Positions 21,063 through 32,562 of a stretch of 64,000 nt of DNA are shown here, in pieces. Position numbers and translations under genes: made by a program. The notes under the pieces were generated by a model that was not told the origin of the DNA, ran no database searches, and worked only from the letters and a program-made list of their open reading frames with translations. How positions within the stretch are numbered: position 1 is the first letter of the stretch; each line of letters begins with the position of its first letter. This DNA is from Ephemerocybe angulata (Eukaryota; Basidiomycota; Agaricomycetes; Agaricales; Psathyrellaceae): contig JAACJK010000013.1 of the NCBI GenBank assembly GCA_013368325.1, positions 124,001 through 188,000 of the forward strand. Reading direction: 5' to 3'.

Positions 21063-22784
21063 CTACGCGTCGTTCTCCTCCTCGTCCGAGGATTCGATCA
21101 GTTCAACACTTTTGCCTAGACCTGGGGGCAGCATCTTCGCGACATCCTCGACCCTCGGCTTCTTTCGAGGGCGATGGGACTCCTCTTCGTCTTCGTCCCC
21201 GCTCTCTTCACTGCCGGATTCCTCGTCGCTGCCGTCTTCCTGGGTTGTTGCAGTAGCCTTGCGCTTTCTCGCCACCGCCGCCTTCGCTTTGACCGGTGCC
21301 GCCGCCTTCGCCTTAGGGCCTGCTTTGGCCTTCGCCGTACCCGTTGCCTTCGCCTTCGCTTTGGGTGGAGCAGGAGCCTTTCCGTCTGGGCCAGTCGCCT
21401 TGGGCTTCCGTGGGCCGCGTTTGACACCTATGTCTGAGCGTGGCTTCTTCTTCTTCTTCGGCGCCGCTTCAACCGTCGATGCCACTTCTTGGACCTCTGT
21501 ACGCGTTAGGGGGCACCAAATACAATCCCCTTCAGACAGTGCCTCCTTGAGTGCACGCGCAGCGTCGACCGTCGTGATTCGGCGCGGGGGTCCCCACTTG
21601 ATCATTGGCGGCCATCCTCGCAGCTCTACCTTGTGCTTGAGCTTGATGTCGGTGTCATAGTTCTCGTATTCCATCTTTATATTCTTGTTGTTCGTGATAC
21701 GCTCTGGGGATGATTCAGGTGAGTTATTTTTAGTGCTATGGGGGCATGAAGCACTTACGCAGACCCTGGAGTATTAACTTCTGACAATCGACCTGCAGGC
21801 TGACGAGAGTTTCAGAATCGTTCTTCTCTACGGGATGCTCGGTGAGTTGCATTACAGCCCTCAAAGATATTTTGGTCGCTTACTGTCTCGGTTGCATGTC
21901 CATAGCTCAAACTTCCTCGCCAGCTCATCAGGAGTCATCTTAAGGACCTCAATAATGAACTCAAGAGCCCCGCCGGACGACATGATTGCAGGCGGCGCAG
22001 TGTCGTTGATGTCTCCACGAGCCACCATTCCGAACGCAGGCGCTCCCGTGCGCTCGTAAAGGGCATCGAGCTGATGAGGTGGGTAACGATTGAGTGTTAG
22101 CCAACCACTCAAAGTCGTTGAACGTATGCTTACCTCTTGGTCGATCCTGTTCGTAGTAACACCAATATCCATCGTCTGAGCTCGATTGTTTGCCCTGGCA
22201 CCCTTTCTATGCAGGGCTCTGAAATCCTCGAGCGCTCTCTTCAAGTCCTCCTGCTCGGACTTGGAGAGCTTCTTCAGCTTCTCGTCTTCGGCAACCGCCC
22301 TCTGAATCTCCATGAGCTTTGCACGACTTCCCTCGGGGCGCCCTAGGTCCACATAGTCGATACGACATTCCACGGCGACGGTAAGTCAGAGCCACGTACC
22401 TTCGTTCATTTCGTTTCGCTTATGATGTATCAGCGCGTTGTGTAGGGATACGGCTCGCTGGGCATGATAGTGTGTTTTCGCCATGATGACATCTTCAACG
22501 AAGGAGACGGTTTTCGAGTGCCTCTTCGCCAACGCAGCCATTTTTTCTTTATGCTCTTGCATGAAGTCCGCGAGGTCGTCTGCAAGAAGGTCCTGCTTTT
22601 GCTTTGAAAGATCCTTCGCAATGTTCAGCGTCGCCCTCTTCGCCTCGGTCACCACAACCTTCTCCCGCTCCCGAACAGGGATGACCTCCTTCAACGGGTT
22701 CCGGCCGGCGTAGGATTGCTCCAGGGTAGGGGCGGGGGCGGCGGCGGGGCGGCCGTTGGAGGGAATATTCTCCTTGTTCGACAT
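21063..22784 (-). CDS. KDZ-element accessory protein, charged, unknown function
   Basis: Five exons give 496 aa: 22400-22784, 22134-22342, 21884-22070, 21759-21827 and 21063-21703. The start MSNKENIPSNGR is the first ATG after a plausible leader. Residues about 45-200 are strongly helical and charged (LSKQKQDLLADDLADFMQEH, LSKSEQEDLKRALEDFRAL). The middle has a compact hydrophobic segment (ALEFIIEVLKMTPDELARKF). The C-terminal 130 residues are Lys/Ala/Pro-rich with a basic patch (KKKKKPRSDIGVKRGPRKPK), followed by an acidic Glu/Asp/Ser tail. This composition suggests a nuclear DNA- or chromatin-binding protein, but that is inference. It is transcribed outward toward the left inverted repeat. 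I recognise no named domain. Confidence 0.72.
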
Positions 22785-22988
22785 CGTAAGTTCTTGGCGT
22801 GTTCGAGTTTGTGTGCGTAGAGCTATCACTTGGAAATGGTGGGCTTTGCAGGCAGGCGGGCGCTCAGGTGACCTGATTGTACTTGTTTTCCTCCATTCAA
22901 CAGACCTGAAATAAAACCAATTCAATCGACTCTCCCACTGAGCACCCCCAGCTTTTCTCCCACCACCAACATCCACTGAACAAGAGTC

Positions 22989-24611
22989 ATGTCTGGGCGG
23001 CCTCCTCCCTCAGCGAGACACCGTAAGCTTCCACCTCACGGAGCGTTCCCTGCATTAGCTAACAGCTCTGTAGAGCAACCGGGGGTTCGTGCTCATCCCC
23101 CCGAGCAGCCCTTTTTTCGGTTGTTTGCCGCTACGTATGAAGACCTTATGAGGGCCGGCCTCACCACCGCCCCTACTGCTCTACCAAAGCGGGGGAGCAG
23201 GCGCAAGTACGTTGCATACGTCGTGTTCTGCGGCCGCGTTATGGGGGTTTTTTTCGATTGGTGGGTCCCTTTATACATTCCCTGCCTTCGTGTCGTCGTT
23301 CAGTTACTCACTCGATATCGACGAATACCCGTACTTGGAATAGGTTCATCGTCAACTTCCTCACCAGCGGGTACCCTCATCAAAATCAGGAGGGGTTCCG
23401 TACCATCGAAGAGGCGCGCCTAGCCTGGGACAAAGCGTTGGTGTTGGGGACGTTCGGCTCTCCAGTTGGCACCCCCCATAGCGTGCGATGCTCGCTCGAC
23501 GCGCCCTTCAGCGGCTATATCATAGGAGGGGACGACGATGAGAGCACCCAAAGGTTCCGCCGATATGCGAGTAGGCTCCCCGAATTCCTTGCAGCCCATC
23601 CTGACCTCATCCGCCCATGGCCCAAGGACGTCCCCAGGTGAGGAGCACCACGATATCACCGCCATAGAAAACTGACCCCAGCCACATTTTTCCTAGGCGT
23701 ACAGGCTCATCTTCGGTCACGTCCAGGTCAGTTCATCCCTGGCCCTGTGTTGGCTGCAGTTTACTAATGATTTCTACACAGGACCTCCCCCTTCCCGCCC
23801 GCATCGACTACGTGAGTGTCCAGCACTCCCCGTAACATACGCACGCACTGACGCACCGCGCATACTGAATGCTCCCCCATAATTCACAGACATGTCACCT
23901 CAGACAGCGGGCGCCATTCAACTCGTGCGCCACTTCAGTAAGTCAATATATTTGGCTCCATTATACAAACGCTCACAACTCTATAGACCTTCGCCCACAC
24001 GGCGGCCGGCGCCGCAGGCAAAGCGCTCGCGGCCGGTCCTTCCCTTCGACCAGCACAGGATGTCGTCGACATCAAAGGGAAAGGCCCGCGCTAAACTCGC
24101 TCCAACGCCGCCCCCCTCAACGCCGTCCCCACGTACGTCCGCCATCAGCATTAGCAGCGAGTCCTCGCTGGCGTATACCTCGCCTACCGCAGGGAGCGCC
24201 TATGGCCGGAGGCGCTCACCAGCCCCAGCCCCGCCGGAAACGCGTCACGCATGCGCCTGCGTGTCGTGCAAATACGGCACCCACCCCGAGTCCTCGGTCG
24301 CCCGCACGGGGTGGAACTACCGTCACTCTGGAGCCCTCCCTACTGACCGACTTCCTCCTCGTCCACTCACAGACAATGACAAGTTCTGGGTTGTCGTCAG
24401 GGGCGACATGCCGGGTGTTTACCTTGGAATGTACGTACATCTCGATGTGCACTGTCATGCGCTCCCATCTGACAAAGAATCCAATAGAGACGATGCCCGG
24501 TACCATGCTGGAACGGAACCCGAGGCGAAGATAGAGCTTGCTGAGAATGAGCGCGCTGCCCACAGGCTCTTTGTCAGGCGAGTGCAGGAGGGTGCCGTGG
24601 TGTTGTTCTAA
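22989..24611 (+). CDS. KDZ-element protein with two RNase H1 N-terminal/viroplasmin-like modules
   Basis: Eight exons give 396 aa: 22989-23022, 23074-23260, 23344-23637, 23697-23726, 23782-23811, 23890-23937, 23987-24430 and 24488-24611. Phases close throughout, including two 30-nt exons. The first module reads YVAYVVFCGRVMGVFFDW and, after an intron, VNFLTSGYPHQNQEGF and RTIEEARLAW. This is the pattern of the RNase H1 N-terminal (hybrid-binding) domain: a Tyr/Val strand, then Gly-Val-Phe and Trp, then a Phe-x-Thr-x-Glu-Glu-Ala helix. A long Ser/Pro/Arg linker follows. A second, partial module begins KFWVVVRGDMPGVYLG. Known domains of this type bind RNA-DNA hybrids or duplex RNA; binding here is inference. 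No RNase H catalytic domain is present. Confidence 0.72.
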
Positions 24612-24808
24612 CGTCCCTCGCCGCTGCCGTGTTGCGTACCGTTGAATTGTAGTATCTTTGTATGCCCGCCCCCATATGCACGTAAAATATATGTATCATC
24701 GTCCTCGCACTTACTTCTCAAACTTCAGTCATAATGTACATAGCAAGAAAAATCAGACTGGCTTGTAAGAGGCAGACGTTGGGCGTTTAAAAAAGATGGG
24801 TGGTGACG

Positions 24809-26415
24809 CTAAGCTGCGGAAAGAATCTCCTCCATCGTGCTCCAGAGTCCAAGGCCCATCTCCCAGCGGGTGGCCTTTTCACCCATCATCCTCTCCCACT
24901 CCTTCTTGTCCTCTTTTTTGAGCTGATCCTCAGTTCTGAAGCCGTTGTCAACAAAGCGAAAGAGCCCGCCGGGGCAGAACTGAGTGAACGAGATGCGTCG
25001 CTCCCCAGGTTGCACTGGCGTGTTTGCGTGGACGAGGGTGGCGGAAGGAATGAGGATGATGGCTCCCGGGGGGAATTCGATGAGGAGCTTGAGGTCAGGT
25101 AGAACAAGGTGACCCCCGAGTGTGTAGTCGTAGTGGCCAAGCGCCTGAATTGCACACCATCCAAATGGACAGTTCATGCAGTCTCGGTGCGGGTACGTGC
25201 ACACCCTTGGACCGAAGTTGAACGCGACGCAAGGCCAGACACTCCTCTCAAAATTTCTCTTGAGATGGGTGAAACGAGGGTGGCCGTATAGTTTATCCAT
25301 TCGTTCCCTATAATAACCGTAGACACCAGGGGCCCACATAGAGAAGAGATCTAAGCTTGAAGGTGAGCTTCGAGTTTGCTAAGGAGCACCGAACTACGCA
25401 CAGCTAGCAAACGTTGCCAATCGGATTATCGCAGTGTGCTTCAAGATCTCTGTAATTAGATCACCGTGTTTGCATCGCAGCTGGTGCGGCTCCTTTGAAC
25501 CCTGGCCATAGGCGGTGCCATAGTTAACCGCAACGAAGGGGCCACGGTCACCGTCGCTCTCGTCGGGAGTGAACTCCTCGGACTCTCGACATTTCTCCAG
25601 GAATTCGAAAGCCTCATCGCATGCGTCGTGGTAGTCCTTGTCGTCGATTTCGTAAATAATGACACCAAAGACTTTGCCAGATTTGCTATCGACGATGGGT
25701 CGTGATGTTTGCCTGTGGTTTCAAAGGTCAGCGCACTGAGATCTCGGCTGCCCGACTCAGCGCCAACCAGGACTTACCCTTTGAGAGCCTTTATGACCTC
25801 AAATTTCTTCACATCCGTATACTCTTTCAAATCATGTATCTCTCGCTTGATTCCCTCAGGCATGTTCTTAGCGCGGTATCCGCAGCTGGTGGATGGCAGA
25901 CCCTCAAGTTCAATCTCCACTGCTACTCCAATTGCCCCACCGACGTGCTTTTTCACGTCTACACGCTTTGGTACTTGCCCCTCCTCCTTGACCCTCTTAT
26001 CCTTCCTCTTGCTCTTCTGCTCACGCCTCCTCCTTTTTGCCACCTCACCAGCCTCATCCAACTCCCCATCCTCGAGCCCAACGTCGGCGCGTCGCTTCAA
26101 CCCTGCCTGCCTCTGCGCCTCCCGCCTCCCCTCCGCACGGGCGACGTCGTCGCGCTGCACCAGCTCCGGCGGGCTTGTTGAAGAGTCACCCGCTGCCAGG
26201 GCGTCGATGGCGGCCGGGTCGACGTGGTCTGAGTCAAAGCGCACCGCAAGCTTGAGCAGCTCCCCGAGCTCAAATTCGGAGGATGTTGCAATTGGGAGAA
26301 CGGGAAATGGGTTGAAGGCCTTGCCAGAGCGCGTAACTCGGGCCTGTGATGGGTCAGCATCCACGGCATTGCAGGTGAAGGTACGCCTCACCTGGGTGAA
26401 CGTGAACAGCCTCAT
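24809..26415 (-). CDS. TET/JBP-family 2-oxoglutarate/Fe(II) dioxygenase
   Basis: Four exons give 480 aa: 26392-26415, 25778-26343, 25402-25712 and 24809-25350. TET/JBP enzymes oxidise 5-methylcytosine or thymine in DNA. The double-stranded beta-helix core lies in the last exon. The Fe(II) ligands are the H355-x-D357 pair (YPHRDCMN) and H408 (SATLVHANTPV). Arg419 in GERRISFTQF is the expected 2-oxoglutarate contact. LGGHLVLPDLKLLIEFPPGA is typical of the family. Residues 60-150 are charged and helical with a likely nuclear signal (AKRRRREQKSKRKDKR). I chose MRLFTFTQ as the start, which makes an 8-codon first exon; an upstream in-frame ATG at 26448 is possible. All catalytic residues are present. 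It is transcribed divergently from the transposase. Confidence 0.88.
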
Positions 26416-26834
26416 GGCACCCTCCCTATTCCAGCAAGGTCTAGGCAACGGGCGTCTAGTCGTTGAAGGCGGCGCCTATTCAAGGTTTGCTGGGGGCCGT
26501 CACCGTGGCGTGGCGTGGGTGCTGGCGTCCGGCAGCGGGGTCGGTTGGGGATGAAGGCCACTTGCGGCTTTCGGCAACCTCTGGTGTAGAAGTCCAACCT
26601 CTGAGCCGTTCGTTCGCTTCGACGGTGGGAGAAGAAAAGCGGGGTGCAGCCTGCAGCAGGGGGTCGCGGTAGGTCAAGTTTTTTATACACGGTCCATCGG
26701 ACTTACAAAATATTGACCATCAATCGCACGTGATTGCCGCGACACGTCCAGGCTGATTGTCGAGGCATCAACAAAGCACTCATCTACTCTTTGACCACCC
26801 CGTCCCGCGTACAGTGCTGCAATAGCTTTGCATC

Positions 26835-29800
26835 ATGGTGCTTCAGAAGCGGCAGCACACGTCCTCAAAAAAAGTGCGCCTCTCCACCGACGATTCACGG
26901 AAGAGCAGGCTGCTTCCCCGCAACCGCGTTGCAAAGGCGTTGACACAGACGGGGATGGCCAAAGTCAATGCCCAGGCCCGTGCAAATATACTCGGTGAGT
27001 GGTTACTATGACATGCGGATACCAAATAAACTGACTTTGCTTTTCAGAGTATAAAATCCTCAACCCGCATCCGCTGGACGTGCCGGAGGATGAAGACGCC
27101 ATGGCCTGGGTGGATGTACCCGACCCTCCTGACGTGAGCTCAGAGCCGGACGCGCTTTCAACTGCTAGTCTACTCGATATCCTCGAGGGTCGTGTTTCCT
27201 TGGATCCCAGCGCCGCCGGGGGTGAATTCGCGCATCTCCTACAGAGCGAGCTCCTGCCGCGGGCCTCAAAAAAGTGAGCCACAAGCTAATTGCTGCAATG
27301 TGCAAAACTGACGACCATGGGCCATGTCAGGGCAGGGAGAAAGGATCACAGGACTCGCCGCGATCGGCAGGAGAGGATGGTGCGGGGTTTTGAGGAGGAG
27401 ATGCTGCACCTAACCGATGCATACATGAAGTGGGAGTTGCATGTTGGGGATGCCGGGTACGAAGGCACAAGCCCTGCGCCGCCGAAGATTCCGCTGGGGG
27501 AGACGGCAAGGGATGGGACGAGGATTCGAACGCAGGTCATTGATCTATTTGGTGAGTGGGACTGGGCGCCATGAGTCGCCGTCACTGCACTGGGACACCA
27601 CTAACCCCGCATGCCCATTTCAGCTACATTCCTATTCGATGCGCCTGTCGCCGATGGCGACAGGACACTATCCTCGGCACTTCTGCGCCACGGGCTCGTC
27701 CCTAGTGGACCGCGCAGGCCTGGCTATTCAGTAACTGTGCGCACGCTCGAAGTCTATCGAAACGCCTCACTCCGGTGCCCCCATTTTGCAATTGAGCCAT
27801 TCGTCAGAATGCTCTGTGACATGCACGGCGTTACCTTCAAGAAATCCATTCGAACAGCCTTCTCCACCTGCTACGACCTCTATCTGGCACTTCGGGAGGA
27901 GGTACAAAAGCGCGTTGAGGCCGCGCTGAAGCGGGACGCGGATACTTGGAGACGCCAAAATGTATGCCCGGCATGCACATACCGACTCGACGGCGAGATG
28001 AAGCTTGTCTTCGACATGCTCATCACCATGGATGGAAACGATTCACTCAAGCGTATCCTCAGGCGCGAAGGAGATTCCGAGGACCCAACCGACACAAACG
28101 ATTCAAGCCCCCGAAAATCGAATGAACGCCCTGATCCGAGGCGTGTTCGAGGCGACATATACCTCGACAGAGAGACCGTCGATCGATGGGCAAAGGGTGT
28201 GGCCCACGAGTTGCTGAGCGAAGGCGTCGACACCCTGGCAGCGTCAGATACTCTGGAGTCGGAGGGGCCTGCTGGGGAGGAAACGCCCTGCGAAGGGCGG
28301 TGGCAGAACATGGCTAGCGAAATCACTGCCCGCATGTGGGGCATCTTCGACGAGACTGGAATTTTCCTGGCCCTTTGCCGTCATGGGTTCTCGCTCGTGG
28401 TGCTGGATATGGTCCAGAGTGGTGAGCTGTCAGTCGTCATTTTGCCCACCCAGTGACCCCCAGTTCTTTACTCACGGAGCTTCGCCTCAAACTGCAGGTC
28501 AAAATACCCCCTCGCTGTCGTTGAAGCCGCGCTAAATGCATTCGGAGCCAACATCGGAGGCGGGTATGACATAGGGTGTAAGTTCAAGACCACCCTCGCA
28601 AAGAGCAATCTTGGGCCTCGAGCCTCAGAACTCGGCTACAGGGCGCTTGTGGGCTCGTTTCATGGCCACGCCCACAATCGCATATGCCAGCTCTCGAACC
28701 TTGCACATTACGTAGAAGGCATGGGTCTCGAAGATTTGGAGGGCTGCGAGCGATTTTTCTCGAAATCCAATGCACTTGCCCGAGCAGTGCGCTACGCCTC
28801 CAGGTTTCATCGTCAGCAGAAGATAGCAGAGTTCATTCGGCACCACGACGTGTTTGACGTTTCTCAGAATCTCAGTAAGTCCCTTCAATATATTTGACTC
28901 CTGCTGCTGGCCTTAACCAAACACTCAGGCAAATTCCTATGCGACAACTACGAGCAGGCTCTTGAGCTTATAAGTGGGGAATCAGCCCTCAAGCAAGTGA
29001 TGCGGGATCGAGGAGTAACCGGCGAGGAGACACTCTTCAAATGGAAGCAGGAAGAGCTCGAATACCTGACTGCACTCGCCCAGGAGCCTGCCCAAGAGAC
29101 TTTGGAGATGGAATATTATCAGAAATTGGTCAACTTCTACGATGCCGAGTACGTACGTGTTCCGAGTCTCGCCAACTGTTTCGTCTACTGAGCGGCGCCT
29201 GTTTTACCCCGAAAAAAGAAATTGAAGGAGCTAAAAGCCACCTTCCAGAATACCTGGATAGCGTACGATCCCAACGCACCCGGCCCCAGCGTAGCCCCTG
29301 GAGGGCGAAAGAAACGGGAAAAACAGCCTCATACGCAGCTCAAGCACGCAGAGGAGGACTCGCGAAAGGCCTTAGACGCCGTCCAGACCCTGGAACTTCA
29401 ACTCAGCATCAAAGAGCAATGGGTGCCCGACACACCCGACTGGGAGGATGCTCGTAAGCTCGTTGCAGAGCGGCGGTATCGAAGGTGCTTGGATGAGCTT
29501 GAGATGCTTGTTGTGTCGCGGATGTTTGAGCTCTCGAAGATGAATATGTCCCAGACAGGTACGACGTCCCCCAGTACCGTGCTGGAACTATACTCAGCAA
29601 TTAACCAGGTTACAAGCTCCGTAAGCACATTTCGAACGCACTGAAAGCCCGCTCGACCGCGATCAAAAACTCGCTCACTCGATACAACGAAGCCGCAGCG
29701 GAACTGAAGCCTCCTCGACCAACATTAACCTGGGACACCGTGGTTGAATACGCGTTCCTTTCCGACTTCGACCTACTCCGCGATTCCCGTCAGGACATCC

Positions 29801-30318
29801 GCCAGCGAGTCTGGTCTCAGCCGTTGATGCGCTCCCTTATGGACAAGTTTTTCAAGATCAAGCGAGCTCGCGAGGAGATCAACAGATTGAATGTTGAGAT
29901 TCGGCGTGTGGTGACGCACATATGCGACGAGTCAAGATTTCTTACGAGGATGGAGGAGCACATTCGAGGACAAGGTGATCTCGTACTAGCCTTCCACGTA
30001 GGCAGATATAGAGCACATCGACTGCGCTTTTCGCAACTGCATCTCACCAAGTTCGCCGCGCTTTCCAAACGCCCCGGATTCACGGGCACTCTCGAACCCG
30101 GAATCAGCACTGATAGGGCCCTTCACGCGGAGCCAGCGATCGTATACCAACCACCGATGGTCATCGATTGTACCATTGGAGACGATGCGAGCCCAGAGAT
30201 CGCTAGGGACGTAGGCAATGACAATGAAGGGGCCGAGGAGGACGAGGAGGTGCACGATGACAACGAAGAAGATGAGGTGGATGAGAGGTATAGAATGATA
30301 TCTGTAATGGGAGATTAG
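26835..30318 (+). CDS. KDZ transposase
   Basis: Eight exons give 1020 aa: 26835-26994, 27048-27273, 27331-27551, 27624-28428, 28498-28874, 28929-29152, 29219-29558 and 29609-30318. Family hallmarks appear in order. A Cys pair NVCPACTYRLDGE (C317, C320) is followed at once by the first catalytic Asp block MDGNDSLKR (338-346). Then come GIFDETGIFLALCRHG, GYDIGCKF (D495), SFHGHAHNRICQ (526-535) and a Glu-rich EDLEGCERFFSKSN (E555 is a candidate third acidic residue). The last 450 residues are helical, ending in an acidic tail. The N-terminus is basic (KRQHTSSKKVRLS). No stops or broken splice sites are seen, so this copy may be active. The exon 4 donor is GTCAGT at 28429; the nearby GTGAGC would break the frame. 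Confidence 0.92.
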
Positions 30319-30374
30319 GTGCCCTGTATTATTTTTGTATTTCTTTCGATTTTATTGAATTTCTTACGGGCCAA

Positions 30375-31064
30375 TGTCGAGCTCGCTGTGCGCGACGATG
30401 AGCAGAGGGTGATGGACGGCGTCAAGCCACGGAGACAAACTCCGAAGGATCCGTGACAGCTCCTGTCAATTGCGTCACCGGCTGATTGACGCCGGCTTTC
30501 AACGTGGCCGGGCTGCACGTGATAGAATCAACAGGGTCACGGGTCTGGGCGCTCAGGGCGGGAACTGGCGGGCGCTCGGGGCGTTGACGACGTGGAACAC
30601 GACGAGCGCGACGTATACAGCAGCGGGCGCCATCTATCACAGCGACGACGCCCATCAGCACAGCGGCCAGCGCCCATCCACGCCAACTTTGACAGCGGGC
30701 GCTGAATCCCGGGCGCTCGGCGCACGTGCCAAAGTGGAAGGCGCCGGGGAACGACGAGCAAGAGGCCTTGGGGCGGGATCTGACGGTGGGCGCGCAGCAG
30801 ATTACAGCGGCGGCGGGGTTGGGGCGGGGCAGACGATGAGCACGGCCTTGTTGACGATGACGGGCATATATTGACAGCGGCGGCACTGACGGGCGGCGCG
30901 CCCATCTCCCGCTCATGTGACTACCAGGTCCCTACAGTACTAAGTCCCCTAATTACCCATAATTGCCCATGTAAGCCCTATACCGCTGAACAACGCCTTG
31001 TTAGCCGGGACGGTGCGCATGACTACCACGGCTAACTAGCCGGATTATGTGGGTATCCCAGGTG
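30375..31064 (-). repeat. Right long terminal inverted repeat of the KDZ element
   Basis: Inverted partner of 20145-20830. It begins 57 bases after the stop codon of the KDZ transposase, so the transposase polyadenylation signal probably lies at the repeat border. Confidence 0.92.
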
Positions 31065-32562
31065 AATTGGACGAAACAGTTCAACGGGATGGGCCACCTA
31101 AGGGATGGGACGAGCTGAGGGATGGAATCAAGACGAGACTGGCGAAGGAATCCAAGACTTTACCCGCATCCGCTATCAACCGCCTCATGATAATCCGAAA
31201 TTTCTGCACCTTGCGACTCAAGAAATTTGGATGGATTGACGCAAGCCGACACATCGCTACGAGCTGGGATGAGCACAAGAGCTCAAACATTCACTTCGCT
31301 CGCCGGGTGCGAGCTCTCGTCCGCCATTACCAGATTTACGAGGACTTGCCTGTCGAGAACCGCGGGGGCTTCAAGAATTGCCGGTCTCTTCTGAAGGACG
31401 AGGCGGTCTGTGCGGCGGCTCGTGCATGGCTCACTGCGCTCTCAGCTGGTTCGGTCACGCCGGAGAAGTTCCGAGAAGGTCTCAACACCCAAATTCTTCC
31501 GTCACTCGGCATCGCGGTTGCAAAACCGCTTTCTAACCGCACTGCACGACGGTGGCTTGTGAAACTCGGGTGGACACGCACAATTATTCGGAAGGGCGTC
31601 TATATGGATGGACACGAGCGACCCGACGTTGTCAAATACAGGTTGGAGAATTTTCTTCCGAGGATGAACGAGTACATGCGAAGGATGGCGAGATATGAAG
31701 GGCCTAACCTGACGAGGATTGAGCCAGCCTTGCTACCGGGGGAGAGGGAGCTTATTGCAGAGTTCCAGGATGAGACATGTTTTCACGGGAACGAGCATCA
31801 GTCTAGCGCTTGGTATTGTCGTCTCTCACTGTATTAACCACAAATAAATACTGATTATCTTTGACCGTCTTCTGTAGGCTAAAGGAGGATCAGCAGATCC
31901 TGGTAAAGAAGAGCCGGGGTCGCCTGATTCACACCTCGGATTTTGTTGAAGAAGTCAACGGACGTCTTGTGGTGCGAGATGCAGCGGGGAAAGTAGTGAA
32001 AGAAGCTCGGAAAATAATTTATCCAGGCTCAGGGGGTGATGATTACTGGGACTGCGAGCAGCTCATCACACAGATAAAGTCTCAAGCCATTCCTGTCTTC
32101 GAGGAAGCACACCCCGGGTGTCAAGCCTTGTGGGTGTTTGATCAGTCCACAGCTCATGCCGCACTCCCTCCAAATGCTCTCAAGGCATTTGAGATGAACA
32201 AGTCGAACGGTGGGAAGCAAAGGTTCCAGAAGGACACAATTATTCCGATGTCAAATCCCTTCCCTCAATACCGCGGCAAAATTCAGGAGATGACCATCCC
32301 CGGCCCTAACGGAACACGCATACAGAAGGGTCTCCAGGCAACTTTGCAGGAACGCGGATTTGATGTCTCGAAGACGCGTGCTAAGTGTTCCCCTGTTTGT
32401 CCCTTCGAGAACGATGGCTGCTGCATGGCTCGCATCCTCAGTAAGCAGGAGGACTTTACCAATCAAGTCTCTCTGCTCGAGGAGGTGATTAAGAAGGCAG
32501 GTCATGAGTGCATCTTCCTCCCCAAATTTCATTGTGAGCTTAATCCCATCGAGATGGTGAGT

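Larger units (their letters stand above)
20145..31064 (+). mobile_element. KDZ-class DNA transposon, 10.9 kb, carrying a TET/JBP oxygenase
   Basis: The element starts CACCTGGGATACCCACAT and ends with its reverse complement. The inverted repeats run about 690 bp and are nearly identical. The 8-bp target duplication AATTGGAC lies at 20137-20144 and 31065-31072. Excising the element plus one duplication restores the host transposase reading frame, which proves the boundaries. It carries four genes: an unknown charged protein (minus), a two-module RNase H1-N-like protein (plus), a TET/JBP dioxygenase (minus) and the KDZ transposase (plus). All four look intact. The linkage of KDZ transposases with TET/JBP genes is known in basidiomycetes. 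Confidence 0.93.

Noticed and set aside
22989..24111. Reading the viroplasmin-like gene in the frame ending DVVDIKGKGPR
   Set aside because: That join ends the protein before the second module. The chosen phases at the 30-nt exons keep one open frame to 24611.
28421..28497. Donor GTGAGC at 28422 for KDZ transposase intron 4
   Set aside because: It gives a frameshift and early stop. The GTCAGT donor at 28429 yields the expected SGELSKYPLAVV phrase.
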